A stretch of DNA of 64,000 nt. Origin: an uncultured Lachnospiraceae bacterium. GTDB taxonomy: Bacteria; Bacillota; Clostridia; Lachnospirales; Lachnospiraceae. How positions within the stretch are numbered: position 1 is the first letter of the stretch; every line of letters starts with the position of its first letter. The position numbers were made by a program, and so were the translations under genes. The notes under the pieces were generated by a model. That model saw only the letters and a list, made by a program, of their open reading frames with translations. It had not been told where the DNA came from and made no database searches. This document shows, in pieces, positions 54,218 through 63,954 of the stretch. The DNA is taken from the NCBI GenBank assembly GCA_934309145.1, contig CAKRCW010000002.1, positions 62,001 to 126,000 of the forward strand. Direction: 5' to 3'.

Positions 54218-55211
54218 CTACCACCATATTTCAAAACCCTTATAACTCTTTTCGCCCATCAAATGCTTAATAAGTTTATATAATTCCAAACGCATAAGAT
54301 ATTGATATGATACATATTTTCCTAAATCCCTATGCTTAATCGTAGTTGACAGCCTGTCATCCAGTTCTTGAACAATTAATTGTGATGCATTCTTTTTTAA
54401 TTGCATACCATTCATTCTTGGTACAAAGCTTTGTTCCGTAATTTGATTTCTATTTAGCATGGAAAATATAAGTCTGTCACCAATCAAAGGTTTGAAAATC
54501 TCAGCCACATCAAGTGCAAGCGAAAACCTTTTTGTTCCCGGTTCGTGCAAATAACTTATGGTTGGGTTCATCTGCGTTTTATATATCTCCGTCAAAACCT
54601 TCGTATATATAAGCGAATTTACAAACGATATAAGACTGTTAATCATATTATCTGGTGGGTGCATAACTCTTTTATCAAAATCAATGTTCTGGTCTATAAT
54701 AATATTCCACGCCTGATAATAAGCTTTTCTTATATTCCCCTCTACTCCCATAAGCTGTTGTATAGTTGTTGTTTTACCTATTTCACGCCTGAGCGCCTCT
54801 ATCGTATCCATATATTCTTTTACATCTTTTCCTCTGCCATTATAATATCTGAGGTTACGATATAATGTTAAATGATGCAGAATTTATGAACTCTCTTGCT
54901 ATAACCATTCGTTTCTCATAATCTGAATAATGTTCAACCTGTTTCGTCAATAATTGACCCGCCAATTTTTGTTCTTTAGGATAAAAGCTTCCTATATAAA
55001 ATTGATAATAATTAAAAAAATGAACGGCTATTCCATTTTTCGAGATAAGATTAAGAAGGTTGGTGTTAAATGACATCTCAGACATAATATATAAATCATT
55101 GATGTTCTCTATTGGCAAGTCCCTCTTCATTCCATCAGCAGAAGTAAAATGCAAGGTGTTATCCTTTCTGCTAATATTACCATCAGTAAAAAAATAATAA
55201 CTTTCTTCCAT
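54218..55211 (-). pseudogene. cas1: cas1 interrupted by a single-base frameshift
   Basis: The N-terminal half (55211-54855) and the C-terminal half (54859-54218) of Cas1 are in different frames. The first frame reads ...SASFNI then ATA TCG TAA (stop at 54857-54855). Removing one T near 54860 gives ...FNIIRNLRYYNGRGKDV and a 330-residue Cas1 of normal length. The C-terminal half keeps the metal-site residues (Glu in MGVEGNIRKAYY, His in SYLHEPGTKRF, Asp in ALDVAEIF). The start is the ATG at 55211. No programmed-frameshift signal is clear. The lesion would block spacer acquisition unless it is a sequencing error. Confidence 0.88.
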
Positions 55212-55228
55212 ATATACACCTGCCTCTT

Positions 55229-55726
55229 TTAAATAAAACACAAATCATGATATGCACATTTCTTACAAATAGCATTTTTGTCAAGCTCTGGTATATCATC
55301 ACTTGCTGCATATAAAACAATATCATGCGTAACCTTATCCAATGTTACAAAATCATCATCCTCCAGCTCCACAGATATACTCTGTTTTAATAAAGGATAA
55401 TCAATTTTTGCATTAACATCTGTAATACCTCGTTTATACAGATAATACATATAATATTTAACCTGCATAATGCCCGCTTCCTCTATACTTCTGCTCTTCT
55501 TAACTTCATGCAAAACATGATTGCCACGCAAAAAATCTATGTTTATAACACCATCTATCATTATATGCTTGTTATCTCTCATATAAGAATTTTCATCTAA
55601 CATTTTGCCAAGTTTTACATCCTGATTTTCTGTTTCCATACGGATTTCATGCAGGTAATACCATAGCTTCCTTTTGCAGACATAATAGTAATACACCATA
55701 ATGCCTGTAACTTCACTTTCTTGCAC
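55229..55726 (-). CDS. cas4: CRISPR adaptation nuclease Cas4
   Basis: This 165-residue RecB-like nuclease has Cys17 and the C-terminal CKKCAYHDLC as the four Fe-S cysteines, and the nuclease residues in INIDFLRGNHVLHEVKKSRSI (Asp, Glu-x-Lys) with VKYYMYYL after it. It trims and selects prespacers by PAM. The start is GTG at 55726 with a G-rich ribosome binding site 7 bases upstream. It ends 17 bases before cas1. Confidence 0.93.
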   Translation of the reverse strand: MQESEVTGIMVYYYYVCKRKLWYYLHEIRMETENQDVKLGKMLDENSYMRDNKHIMIDGVINIDFLRGNHVLHEVKKSRSIEEAGIMQVKYYMYYLYKRGITDVNAKIDYPLLKQSISVELEDDDFVTLDKVTHDIVLYAASDDIPELDKNAICKKCAYHDLCFI

Positions 55727-55759
55727 CTTTTATCCCCCCTTGTACAAATGTCCAAAAAT

Positions 55760-58090
55760 TTATAAAATGTTATTAACTCTCTCCTGTTTATATATTTCCT
55801 GCAAACCCATCTCCGAATCATAATTACAATGAACAATTGGTACTTTGAATTTCTTTTTTAATACTATATCCTTTTCGGTTTTTGTAACATCGGTCTTTAC
55901 TAAATACCACGGAACTGAAATCATATAATCTCTGATATATTCTATAGCCTTAAGCTTATCTGCAACCTCTGACGACCTATCCTTGATAATCGTCTCACAT
56001 TTTTCTATCTCCTCTACATTTTCCTTGTAAACAGAAAATGGAATAATGTCTATATTATGTATATCTCGTATAGGTTCTTGGTCCTTCTCTTCAATATAAA
56101 ATCCTTCCAGATTTTGATATTGTTTCTTATATTTCTTTACATAGTCTGATGCCTCAAGCTTTTCAACCGACATATATGTATTAATAAGCTCCGTCTTATG
56201 CTGTTCACTAAATACACCCGAAACAGTTTTCATTGCTTCTCTTGATAAATCGTAAATATCATCATCAACAAATCTCATATCACTATTTGTACTTCTGTAA
56301 TGTCTCTCTGGTGCATCCCTTAATTGAAGAGCCACAAAACAATTAGCTTCATCTATACTCTTTAGTCCCTTACGGTTCACTCTTCCCATTCTCTGAAATA
56401 GAGAAAATAATTCTAATAATTCTGTAAACAGATAATCAAAGTCAATATCAAGACTCACCTCGACAATTGATGTAGATATCCATATTTCATGTGATTTATA
56501 TGAAGTTTTTCCTACATCTAAAATGCAACTTTCTTTTATTCGCCTATCAGCCCTTGTATACCTGCTATGTAATAAATTAATTTTTACATCTATGCCATCA
56601 GCCTGTGACAACGCTTTCAATTCCTTATATATTTTTTGAGCAGTCTCAATACTGTTACATACAACAAGCGTTTTTCTGCTTTTCTTATCCTTAAGTGATT
56701 TCCACTTATTCCATATATCTACTGATTCAAGCTTTTTATCCCATACTTCCACATTATGTCTGTCCGGTTTCAAATGTGAAAAATCTCTTATTGCTATATC
56801 ATCTCCCAGAGCCAGCTCTAATTCTTTTTTCGCAAACGGAGGCATTGTTGCCGTCAATATAGCAACTTTTCCGCCAAACCTTGTTATCAATTTCACGCCA
56901 TATATAAGATATGCCAACAAATCAGGAGAATACATCTGTATCTCGTCTATTATTATCTTAGAATACGAAAATGTACTGAGCTTTAACTCATATCCATAAT
57001 ATTTCAGAGCAAAATCAAATATCTGATCCAAGGTAGCAATAGTGATAGGCAAAGACATCTGCCTACTTTTTGTAACATAATCCATTAAATCATCTATATC
57101 TACTCTGTTCTCATCCTTTGACCTGTCAGACAAATAATAGGATTGCATGTCAGAATGTAACAAAGCCAGCCTTGTATCAACATCAGCGTTTCCCAACATA
57201 GCCTTTATACGTTCATACATTGCATTGATGGCAGTCCTAAGAGGAAGTATGAAAAAGCATTTATTATTTCCTGCCCACAAAAGACCTGCCTCAGTCTTGC
57301 CACTCCCAGTTGGTGCTGTAACAATAACATTTCTGTTAGTGTTATCCATCATAAATTTCTGCAAATCATTCCATCCGTCATGCCATGTAGCAACCAAATT
57401 ATTCAGACAGGATATCAGGAAATTATTAGGATATTCACATTTAATATGTGCACTGGCACTATAATCGCACTTATGTAACAGACCTTTAAACTTTATACAT
57501 TTATCCAGTAACTCCAAGTCTCCATCTATAAGCTCATCCCGATCACATTCCCGTTTTGCTGTTATCTTGCCTATCTTTTTCAATGCCCTTTTATCTATAC
57601 TGTGTACAACGAATTCACTATATTTTTTTCTAAAGTCATCTATTAAATCATTAGGATGACCTAACATACTTGTAAAACTGTTTTTATCCGCTCTGTTTGG
57701 GTGATGATATAAAACTGCATATAAAACTGCCAAATAATCACTATCATCCTTACTTACATCAAAATCATCTTTAAAAACAAACAAAGCAGATAAAATGTTA
57801 TGCTGTATCTCTTTGTCAGGATTAAAACTCACATATTTATTTTTCATACGATACTGCATCATATCATTAATCTTTCCATAGTCATGTTTCTCGCATGCAT
57901 ATGAAAGTAAATTATAATTGTACTCATTTATATATCCTATATCGTATAAATCAAAGGCAGCTTTCTTAACAAGCTCCGTATGCTCAAGAATTGATTCCTC
58001 ACCATATTTACCTATAGCTGTTTTAGCTAAATTATTTTCTAACAGCTCTTTTACTTTTTCACTTCTATCATTTCCCACACCCAAATTCAC
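55760..58090 (-). CDS. cas3: CRISPR effector helicase-nuclease Cas3
   Basis: This 776-residue protein has an N-terminal HD nuclease domain (HTELVKK, KHDYGK with His69-Asp70, and a later YHHPNR) and a superfamily 2 helicase: Walker A APTGSGKTEAG, DEIQ box IIIDEIQMYSPD, motif III ILTATMPP, motif V STSIVEVSLDIDFD and motif VI QRMGRVNRKG. All are intact, so target degradation should work. The start is uncertain: GTG at 58090 lies very close to AAGGA, and TTG or GTG codons just downstream are alternatives. Confidence 0.95.
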   Translation of the reverse strand: MNLGVGNDRSEKVKELLENNLAKTAIGKYGEESILEHTELVKKAAFDLYDIGYINEYNYNLLSYACEKHDYGKINDMMQYRMKNKYVSFNPDKEIQHNILSALFVFKDDFDVSKDDSDYLAVLYAVLYHHPNRADKNSFTSMLGHPNDLIDDFRKKYSEFVVHSIDKRALKKIGKITAKRECDRDELIDGDLELLDKCIKFKGLLHKCDYSASAHIKCEYPNNFLISCLNNLVATWHDGWNDLQKFMMDNTNRNVIVTAPTGSGKTEAGLLWAGNNKCFFILPLRTAINAMYERIKAMLGNADVDTRLALLHSDMQSYYLSDRSKDENRVDIDDLMDYVTKSRQMSLPITIATLDQIFDFALKYYGYELKLSTFSYSKIIIDEIQMYSPDLLAYLIYGVKLITRFGGKVAILTATMPPFAKKELELALGDDIAIRDFSHLKPDRHNVEVWDKKLESVDIWNKWKSLKDKKSRKTLVVCNSIETAQKIYKELKALSQADGIDVKINLLHSRYTRADRRIKESCILDVGKTSYKSHEIWISTSIVEVSLDIDFDYLFTELLELFSLFQRMGRVNRKGLKSIDEANCFVALQLRDAPERHYRSTNSDMRFVDDDIYDLSREAMKTVSGVFSEQHKTELINTYMSVEKLEASDYVKKYKKQYQNLEGFYIEEKDQEPIRDIHNIDIIPFSVYKENVEEIEKCETIIKDRSSEVADKLKAIEYIRDYMISVPWYLVKTDVTKTEKDIVLKKKFKVPIVHCNYDSEMGLQEIYKQERVNNIL

Positions 58091-58137
58091 TTCCTTTTTG
58101 CTTTTATTTCCAATATGGTTATATTAATATTTCAAGA

Positions 58138-59217
58138 TTACACCAGTCCTACTATGTAATTTTCTTCTCCCTTATCTATATATACATTATCAATGCAATC
58201 AAACACACTAAATTCTGATATATAGCTGACTAACCTCTTATTAAATATACGTTTCTTACCATCAGGGCTCAGCTCATAATTCTTGTTCAACAAATACTTT
58301 GTTCCATGAGCCTTTATACCTTCCCTTTCATTGGCAAACATTCCATCTGCCTCTATTGCATCAGCAGGTATATATGCATGATATTTGCAATAATAGTCAT
58401 CATCTATCTCACATAATTCTGTAAATTCACACTCCTCAACATCTACAAAATCCTCGCTTCTACCGATGGATGTAAGATTATCTATATTGGCATATATACA
58501 CTCAAGCACCTCATCTGCTGCCACAACATGAATTATCAGCTCTATGTCAAACAAAACCTCGTAATACTTGGGAGCTGTGGTCAAAGTTCTGAATAGCGAT
58601 ATAGGTTTTCTATAATATTCGCGCTCATAAGCCTCCAACCTGCCCTTAGCATCCTTCTCCAATTGTTTTATGTCTGCCTCACGCTCCAGAACACGTTTTA
58701 ATCTCTCTGGTGAAATATCTGTACTTTTCTTAAGCTGTGCAAGAGTATTCTTTCTCTCCTTGATTTTCTTAAGTAATGGCTGAAATCTCTTCTTTTTAAA
58801 TTCTGATATCTCATCATTTAAATTCTTTAAATCTCTATACTCTTGAAGATATTCTGGATGTATGACATCAATGGTAATACCTTTTCTAAAATCATTACCT
58901 TGGCTTTTCTTAGCAGTAGCAACTTTTATGTATCCTTTAGAAATGGTATCATCATTACTCATTTTTACTAATATACCTCTGTCATTTTGTAGCGAATTAA
59001 GTATACAATGATCCAGATATACCTCTCTACGCATACCACCATAATCTCCCTGTATACTTAGCTGCATAGGCATATACTCAGTATAGCCACAGGCTTTATG
59101 CAAAGCTCCTATTACAGTAGAGTAAGGCGGCAAAGGATATGTCATCTTATTGTCAACCGTCTCTTCACGTCTGTAGTTAGCAGATGACTGTCTAAGCTTA
59201 ATTCTTAACGCTCTCAT
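58138..59217 (-). CDS. cas5: Cascade subunit Cas5 with a long coiled-coil insertion
   Basis: This 359-residue RAMP protein has the Cas5 N-terminal fold (MRALRIKLRQSSANYR, YPLPPYSTVIGALHKA) and a C-terminal part with TTAPKYYEVLFDIELIIHV. Between them (about residues 125-205) is a highly charged predicted coiled coil (LNDEISEFKKKRFQPLLKKI). Typical I-B Cas5 is about 220-260 residues, so this is about 100 longer. It should cap the 5' end of the crRNA in Cascade. It lies between cas7 (15-base gap) and cas3. Confidence 0.9.
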   Translation of the reverse strand: MRALRIKLRQSSANYRREETVDNKMTYPLPPYSTVIGALHKACGYTEYMPMQLSIQGDYGGMRREVYLDHCILNSLQNDRGILVKMSNDDTISKGYIKVATAKKSQGNDFRKGITIDVIHPEYLQEYRDLKNLNDEISEFKKKRFQPLLKKIKERKNTLAQLKKSTDISPERLKRVLEREADIKQLEKDAKGRLEAYEREYYRKPISLFRTLTTAPKYYEVLFDIELIIHVVAADEVLECIYANIDNLTSIGRSEDFVDVEECEFTELCEIDDDYYCKYHAYIPADAIEADGMFANEREGIKAHGTKYLLNKNYELSPDGKKRIFNKRLVSYISEFSVFDCIDNVYIDKGEENYIVGLV

Positions 59218-59232
59218 TCAATCACCCCTATT

Positions 59233-60120
59233 CTAGGCATAATACTCACTAACCTCTTTTTTCAGATTGTCAAAGAATTCTTCTATTGAAACAGCGTTTA
59301 GCTCACGGACAATATCATCTTCATTGGCAAATGTGCCACATTTAAGCACACCTGCCCTGAAATTACCCTTTGAGCTGTTCAATTTTTCTTTAATTCCCTC
59401 TTCAAGAATTAAAGACTGCTCCCTAACATTGACTACATTTTCAAAATAATGAGTCTTTCTAACAGACATTCCGCCTATTACAAACAGAGGCTCCGCATTG
59501 TCAAGATTACCCTTTACAACCAATGACAGATTCTCTATAGCATCTAAAATCGCATTTACACGTTCTGCCTTCTCTGAATTATCTGCCTCAGCTTTAAAGT
59601 TCTCATCTACACCGACCTTCTCCAAATCAATAGTAATACTATATACCTTCAGCGACTTATCATACTCATATTGGTATGGCATAAGACCTGTATCAGCCGC
59701 ATCATTCTGAACACTCAGATTATTATGCTTGGCATGTGTAGCAGCCAAATATAGGTTATTATGAAATCTAAGCTCATTGATAAATGCATCCACAGCGATA
59801 GCATCAGTCAGATAAAAAGAACTATTCCTTACATATGTAAGTCCCTGAGTTGACATATAGCCGCCCTCTAAGGCTCTACAGTTAGCAGCGTTTAGGTTCT
59901 CATCCACCTTCTTCTGCATAACCTTGTCAAGTGATGTTTCCAAATCGTCGTATAAGCCTGCCTGCACACATATTGCATTCTTCAGGCTTTCACGACTTCT
60001 CATTGCATATTCTCTTCTATTCTTATACACCTTCTGAACGCTTGATGCATTACCAAGACCTTCTCCATAGTTACTTGTCATATTTGCTATTACCGTTAAT
60101 GTTACTGCATTTTTATCCAT
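59233..60120 (-). CDS. cas7: Cascade backbone subunit Cas7 (DevR/Cst2 type)
   Basis: This 295-residue RAMP protein starts AVTLTVIANMTSNYGEGLGNASSVQKV, has SRESLKNAICVQAG, VRNSSFYLTDAIAVD and the conserved DTGLMPYQYEYD region, as in DevR/Cst2-type Cas7 of I-B systems. Several copies should polymerise along the crRNA. It follows cas8 by 17 bases. Confidence 0.93.
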   Translation of the reverse strand: MDKNAVTLTVIANMTSNYGEGLGNASSVQKVYKNRREYAMRSRESLKNAICVQAGLYDDLETSLDKVMQKKVDENLNAANCRALEGGYMSTQGLTYVRNSSFYLTDAIAVDAFINELRFHNNLYLAATHAKHNNLSVQNDAADTGLMPYQYEYDKSLKVYSITIDLEKVGVDENFKAEADNSEKAERVNAILDAIENLSLVVKGNLDNAEPLFVIGGMSVRKTHYFENVVNVREQSLILEEGIKEKLNSSKGNFRAGVLKCGTFANEDDIVRELNAVSIEEFFDNLKKEVSEYYA

Positions 60121-60137
60121 ATCAAATACCTCCTAAT

Positions 60138-61580
60138 CTACTCTTTTTCATACTTAACTAATGCATTTGCAAAGCTTGTTGCAATATCAGACCAATTATT
60201 TTTTGTCTCTAAAATGTCATATATTGTTCCAATTTCTCCCCCAACATATCCTGACATTTGAAGCATAATCTCCAGTACCCTCTCTCTGTCATGCGAAACA
60301 ATGGCATTAATCAATTTATCTCTATATCCCTTTACCTTGTTATCACCATTTTTAGCCTTTATTTGTTGTCCAATTACATATCCTGTGTTTTTTGCTCTCT
60401 TAACACTCTCGTCCATTTTGTCAACCTCCTTCCATTCAACATTAATATCAACTAATTTGCTTATTATCGCAGCCGGATAACTCTCAGATTTACTTATGAC
60501 AAGTAATCTCTCAATTAAACTATCCAGATATCCACCATTTACACAACAATCAATAAGTTCATTCTCTACATTCAGCCAATAATTGTAATTATACTTGTAT
60601 GTGTATTTAATATTGTAATTATCATATATCTTCTTAAGCTGTCTTATAGACCTCTTCCTTATAAAGAATGTATTAAATACTTCTTCCTGACGATTTTTAC
60701 ATATTATCTCTACATCGAACTGTAGAAAATCATCTGCGCTTATCAATGCTTTAATTAGTTTTGTTTTATCAGTATCTTGCCTGCTGCTGTTGTCAACTAC
60801 TTTATTATCATCAACAAAAGCTTTCCTGACACATTCATTACTCTTTACCAAAGCATCAATACTTACATTATTATTAATGAAAAAGCCATCTCTTGAATAT
60901 GTAAATGCAAACGGAATAAAATCATATTCCCGCTCATCTCTCGATACAAATGTGTCTGTATCAAACCAGTACGAAACTGCCTTACTTTTTCTATTCTCGT
61001 CTAAGTCAAAGCCAAGCAATCTGCAATGTGGATTTTGTTCAGAAAACAACTTATTTACATTAGCAAAATTCCTATACATAGTTGTCTTATACCTGAACGT
61101 TTCTCTAATTATGTCCTGTCGGTTACGTTCAATCAATTCCAATATTTCATCTTTATTTTTGCCATCAAATCTTGTTTTACCAAACACCTTCTTCAAAATG
61201 GTGTTGGAATTCACACCAGCAATATAAGAATTAATATCACTTATCTCATCCTCTGTATAATCTTCATCCTGCTTAGATAATTTCCGTTCTATTGCTATAT
61301 GTTGTAATTCCCACCCATATAGTCCCTCACAAAACTTTAGGTAACGAGCCTCTGTTATATCAGCCTGATTATATAATATTCCTTCTATATATCCCCCAAT
61401 ATCATTGTATACAGGATATTTATCAGCATCTCTTTTTCTTGTAACCTCGTATTGTTTCACCCCTTCTTTATCTTCAATATACTTAAAATATCTTATAATA
61501 CCTACAATAGCAGCCGAATCCCTCCATTCTGTAGGTATAAGGAGGGTATCATACTGCTGTCCTTCTAATTTAACCTTCAT
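60138..61580 (-). CDS. cas8: Cascade large subunit Cas8 (type I-B)
   Basis: This 480-residue protein in the position of cas8b, between cas6 and cas7, starts LLIPTEWRDSAAIVGIIRYFKYI. Large subunits diverge fast; no catalytic motif is expected and no CxxC pairs are seen. It should recognise the PAM and recruit Cas3. The ribosome binding site overlaps the cas6 stop. Assignment rests on context and the N-terminal pattern. Confidence 0.85.
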   Translation of the reverse strand: MKVKLEGQQYDTLLIPTEWRDSAAIVGIIRYFKYIEDKEGVKQYEVTRKRDADKYPVYNDIGGYIEGILYNQADITEARYLKFCEGLYGWELQHIAIERKLSKQDEDYTEDEISDINSYIAGVNSNTILKKVFGKTRFDGKNKDEILELIERNRQDIIRETFRYKTTMYRNFANVNKLFSEQNPHCRLLGFDLDENRKSKAVSYWFDTDTFVSRDEREYDFIPFAFTYSRDGFFINNNVSIDALVKSNECVRKAFVDDNKVVDNSSRQDTDKTKLIKALISADDFLQFDVEIICKNRQEEVFNTFFIRKRSIRQLKKIYDNYNIKYTYKYNYNYWLNVENELIDCCVNGGYLDSLIERLLVISKSESYPAAIISKLVDINVEWKEVDKMDESVKRAKNTGYVIGQQIKAKNGDNKVKGYRDKLINAIVSHDRERVLEIMLQMSGYVGGEIGTIYDILETKNNWSDIATSFANALVKYEKE

Positions 61581-61589
61581 AGTATCCTC

Positions 61590-62324
61590 CTATTCATCTA
61601 CAACTGCTATCAACTGTGCCACACCAAAACCAGATGATTTTCTCGAACCCATTCCTGACTTCAATAAATAATCCAGTGCTTTCCTATCTCCATGTAACAT
61701 AAATTCGCCTATAGAGCACTCAATATTAATAGAATAATGCTTAACAACGATTGTCTTTGCATTTATAGGACTGATTTTTACTATACTCGTATCTTCCGAA
61801 AAGCCTGCTTGAAGAAGCTGATTCTTGATTACATTACTGGCTTCTCTCTCAAAATCATCCTTTTGTTTGCATGAATAATACCAATCTCTGTTGTTATCTC
61901 TGTTATGACTTCTGATACATAGCGGCTCTAACATTTTTATTAATATAGAGTTTCCTGTAACTGTCTGTTCATTTAACTGTCTAATCCGCATCAGCCTCAT
62001 GCTGTTTTCACATGGAAGATTAAATTGTTTACCTTTGTATGCCGCAACCGCCGAGAACAGGATAAATCCTGTTCTTGTATCAGCAGTTGAAATAATGAGC
62101 TTCATTCTCTTTTCATGTACTGTAATACTATCCTTCGTAAATGTAGGATTACCAAACACTACAGAAAAACAAAATGGCTTGTCCTTGGCAGGTCCATAGT
62201 AATCAGCGAAATATTTACCTTCATCGGCTATACTTAAACATTTTTTGATATATGACATAATGCACCGTCTATAGTCTATAGGTAGTATTTCTGTTTTTAA
62301 TGTGAATCTACATTCTATTTTCAT
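61590..62324 (-). CDS. cas6: CRISPR RNA endonuclease Cas6
   Basis: This 244-residue RAMP protein ends with the glycine-rich loop GMGSRKSSGFGVAQL, diagnostic of Cas6. The N-terminal part (ECRFTLKTEILPIDYR) forms the first ferredoxin-like fold. It cuts the precursor transcript within the repeats to give mature crRNAs. AAGGAGG is 6 bases upstream of the ATG. It is the first gene of the cas operon. Confidence 0.93.
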   Translation of the reverse strand: MKIECRFTLKTEILPIDYRRCIMSYIKKCLSIADEGKYFADYYGPAKDKPFCFSVVFGNPTFTKDSITVHEKRMKLIISTADTRTGFILFSAVAAYKGKQFNLPCENSMRLMRIRQLNEQTVTGNSILIKMLEPLCIRSHNRDNNRDWYYSCKQKDDFEREASNVIKNQLLQAGFSEDTSIVKISPINAKTIVVKHYSINIECSIGEFMLHGDRKALDYLLKSGMGSRKSSGFGVAQLIAVVDE

Positions 62325-62348
62325 CCTTTTACCTCCTTTCTCATTTAT

Positions 62349-62365
62349 AAAGTATGTAATACTTT
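62349..62365. promoter_or_regulatory. Second palindrome in the cas leader
   Basis: AAAGTAT, 3 bases and ATACTTT form a perfect inverted repeat that overlaps by two bases the 27-bp palindrome at 62364-62390. Confidence 0.4.
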
Positions 62366-62390
62366 CGAATTAAGGATTACTTAATTCGAA
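62364..62390. promoter_or_regulatory. 27-bp palindrome at the start of the cas transcript
   Basis: TTCGAATTAAG and CTTAATTCGAA are perfect inverted repeats around GATTA. The site begins about 5 bases after the predicted start of the cas operon transcript. A related half site (CTAATTCG) lies between -35 and -10. It may be an operator for a repressor of the cas genes, or an RNA hairpin. No regulator gene is in the locus. Confidence 0.6.
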
Positions 62391-62401
62391 TTTGTAATCA
62401 C

Positions 62402-62430
62402 ATTATACACACGAATTAGTCTATTGTCAA
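62402..62430 (-). promoter_or_regulatory. Sigma-70 promoter of the cas operon
   Basis: On the minus strand TTGACA (62430-62425) and TATAAT (62407-62402) are exactly 17 bases apart, an ideal consensus promoter. The rest of the 392-base gap up to 62716 is very AT-rich and shows no gene. Confidence 0.85.
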
Positions 62431-62716
62431 TAATTATCCATAATTAATTTGCAATATAACAATTACAATATTGCAATTACAATAACTAATATATTATTTC
62501 TTTTATTATTATTTAAACTATGATATAATTAAAATCTGTATAAATATACTCATATTGAAATGTTAAGTAATTAATTTGCAACATATTTTTAATTTATCCA
62601 CATTGGAACCTGTACCACATTTTTATACTATTTATACAATACCACACTCCCTGTACAAAAATCAGGACTTGCAATAGCGTTTTTATTTTTTCGCTTTTAC
62701 AAATCCTTGTCCTGCT

Positions 62717-63916
62717 TTACGAAGCTCTTTTTACCAGTCTCGGCTTACTTCCCCTCTCAAAAAGATATGCCTCATCAATGCTCATATTAAGTATCTCCCT
62801 TATCGGCTTATTTGCCTTGACACTGATATGCCTTGCTGTGTCTACATCCTGTCCGCCCAGATAAAGCATATGGTCACAGCCATTTAATATTGTCATTGCC
62901 TGCGCCGGTGTATACAGAGAATCTAATTGGCTGATACTCTGCAAAACAACGCTTACCGATAAGTTTCTTGAGCGTATTACAGAAATTATTTTGTCAAAAT
63001 CTGCAATAACTGCACTTCCGGCATAATCATCTAATATTATGCGAACCGGAACATTAAGCCTGCCATCGGGATTATTATCTGCCTCTCTGCACAGACATTG
63101 TATTGCCTGCGTGTAAAACACATTTATGAGATTATCATAGGTATGGTCGGTGTCACTTACGTTGACGAACAACGCCACCTTCTTTCTTCCTAAATCCTCA
63201 ACCCATATTTTATTTTCTCCCCGCAGCATATTTCTGACATCGGCAAAATCATAGGTATTCAGTGCTACATTCAAAAACTGTAGCACGCAAGCCCACGACT
63301 TTTTCGAGCTAGTCATAATATCGCGATACCCATTGAACTTCTTTACTGCGAAGCTGTCTGGTTTATGACGCTCCAGCTCGTTAAACAGAGATTCGGCATC
63401 AGAGCCGGTATACAGCATATTGGCAAGCGAAGTAACACTTACCATATCCTGTTCTGTCTCAGGTAATGCTTCCTTTACAAATGCAACCAGACTGGCAAGA
63501 ACCATCCGTGCTGTCTCCTCCCAAAACGGATCGTCCTGCCTTGTTGTGGGAAGAAGCGAATAAGCTACTGACAGCACATCCTGTTCACACACCTTTTCTG
63601 TCTCGGCATCCACTCTAATATAGTCCAAAGGGTTGTAGCATGATGACTTACTCATTTTTACGAAATCAAGCAGCTTAACCTCATAACCGGAAGCCAAAAG
63701 CTCATTATGAAGCTTGTCATATAACAATCCCTTTGTGTCCGATATCACCATACTCTCCCCACAAAGCCTTATATTAGGAATTACATATCCGCTGGTTTTA
63801 CCAGAACCGGATGCCCCGATGATTAAATCGTTGTTATTTAATCTTGTCCTCCATGTATCATTTGATACAATGACATCCTTTGCCAATATTCTGTTTTCTG
63901 ATTTAAAACTACACAT
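62717..63916 (-). CDS. VirD4/TraG-type conjugation coupling protein without membrane segments
   Basis: This 399-residue ATPase has Walker A GASGSGKTSGYVIPN, MVISDTKGLLYD, a Walker B region IILDDYAGSA (DEFANIG-like in the family), VLQSISQLDSLY and YLGGQDVDTARHIS. It would couple DNA to a type IV secretion channel. The N-terminal transmembrane region (usually about 150-180 residues) is missing. The ATG at 63916 has AAGGGG upstream, so this could be a soluble family member or a truncated copy. It marks a conjugative element next to the CRISPR locus. Confidence 0.82.
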   Translation of the reverse strand: MCSFKSENRILAKDVIVSNDTWRTRLNNNDLIIGASGSGKTSGYVIPNIRLCGESMVISDTKGLLYDKLHNELLASGYEVKLLDFVKMSKSSCYNPLDYIRVDAETEKVCEQDVLSVAYSLLPTTRQDDPFWEETARMVLASLVAFVKEALPETEQDMVSVTSLANMLYTGSDAESLFNELERHKPDSFAVKKFNGYRDIMTSSKKSWACVLQFLNVALNTYDFADVRNMLRGENKIWVEDLGRKKVALFVNVSDTDHTYDNLINVFYTQAIQCLCREADNNPDGRLNVPVRIILDDYAGSAVIADFDKIISVIRSRNLSVSVVLQSISQLDSLYTPAQAMTILNGCDHMLYLGGQDVDTARHISVKANKPIREILNMSIDEAYLFERGSKPRLVKRAS

Positions 63917-63954
63917 TATTACACATCCCCTTCCATGGTAAATGAGGTTTCTTG

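Noticed and set aside
54218..54811. The C-terminal half of cas1 as an independent gene starting at 54811
   Set aside because: The reading frame continues upstream to the frameshift with conserved Cas1 residues, so it is one broken gene.
54855..54862. Programmed +1 frameshifting in cas1 (TCG TAA C)
   Set aside because: The stop is followed by C, as in prfB, but there is no slippery codon or Shine-Dalgarno-like stimulator just upstream, and cas1 genes are not known to use it.
62508..62540. A sequence resembling the CRISPR repeat (ATTTAAACTATGATATAAT) between the coupling protein and cas6
   Set aside because: Only the AT-rich part is similar, the conserved GGAATGTAGAG end is missing and the orientation is opposite to the array, so a CreR-like RNA is not supported.
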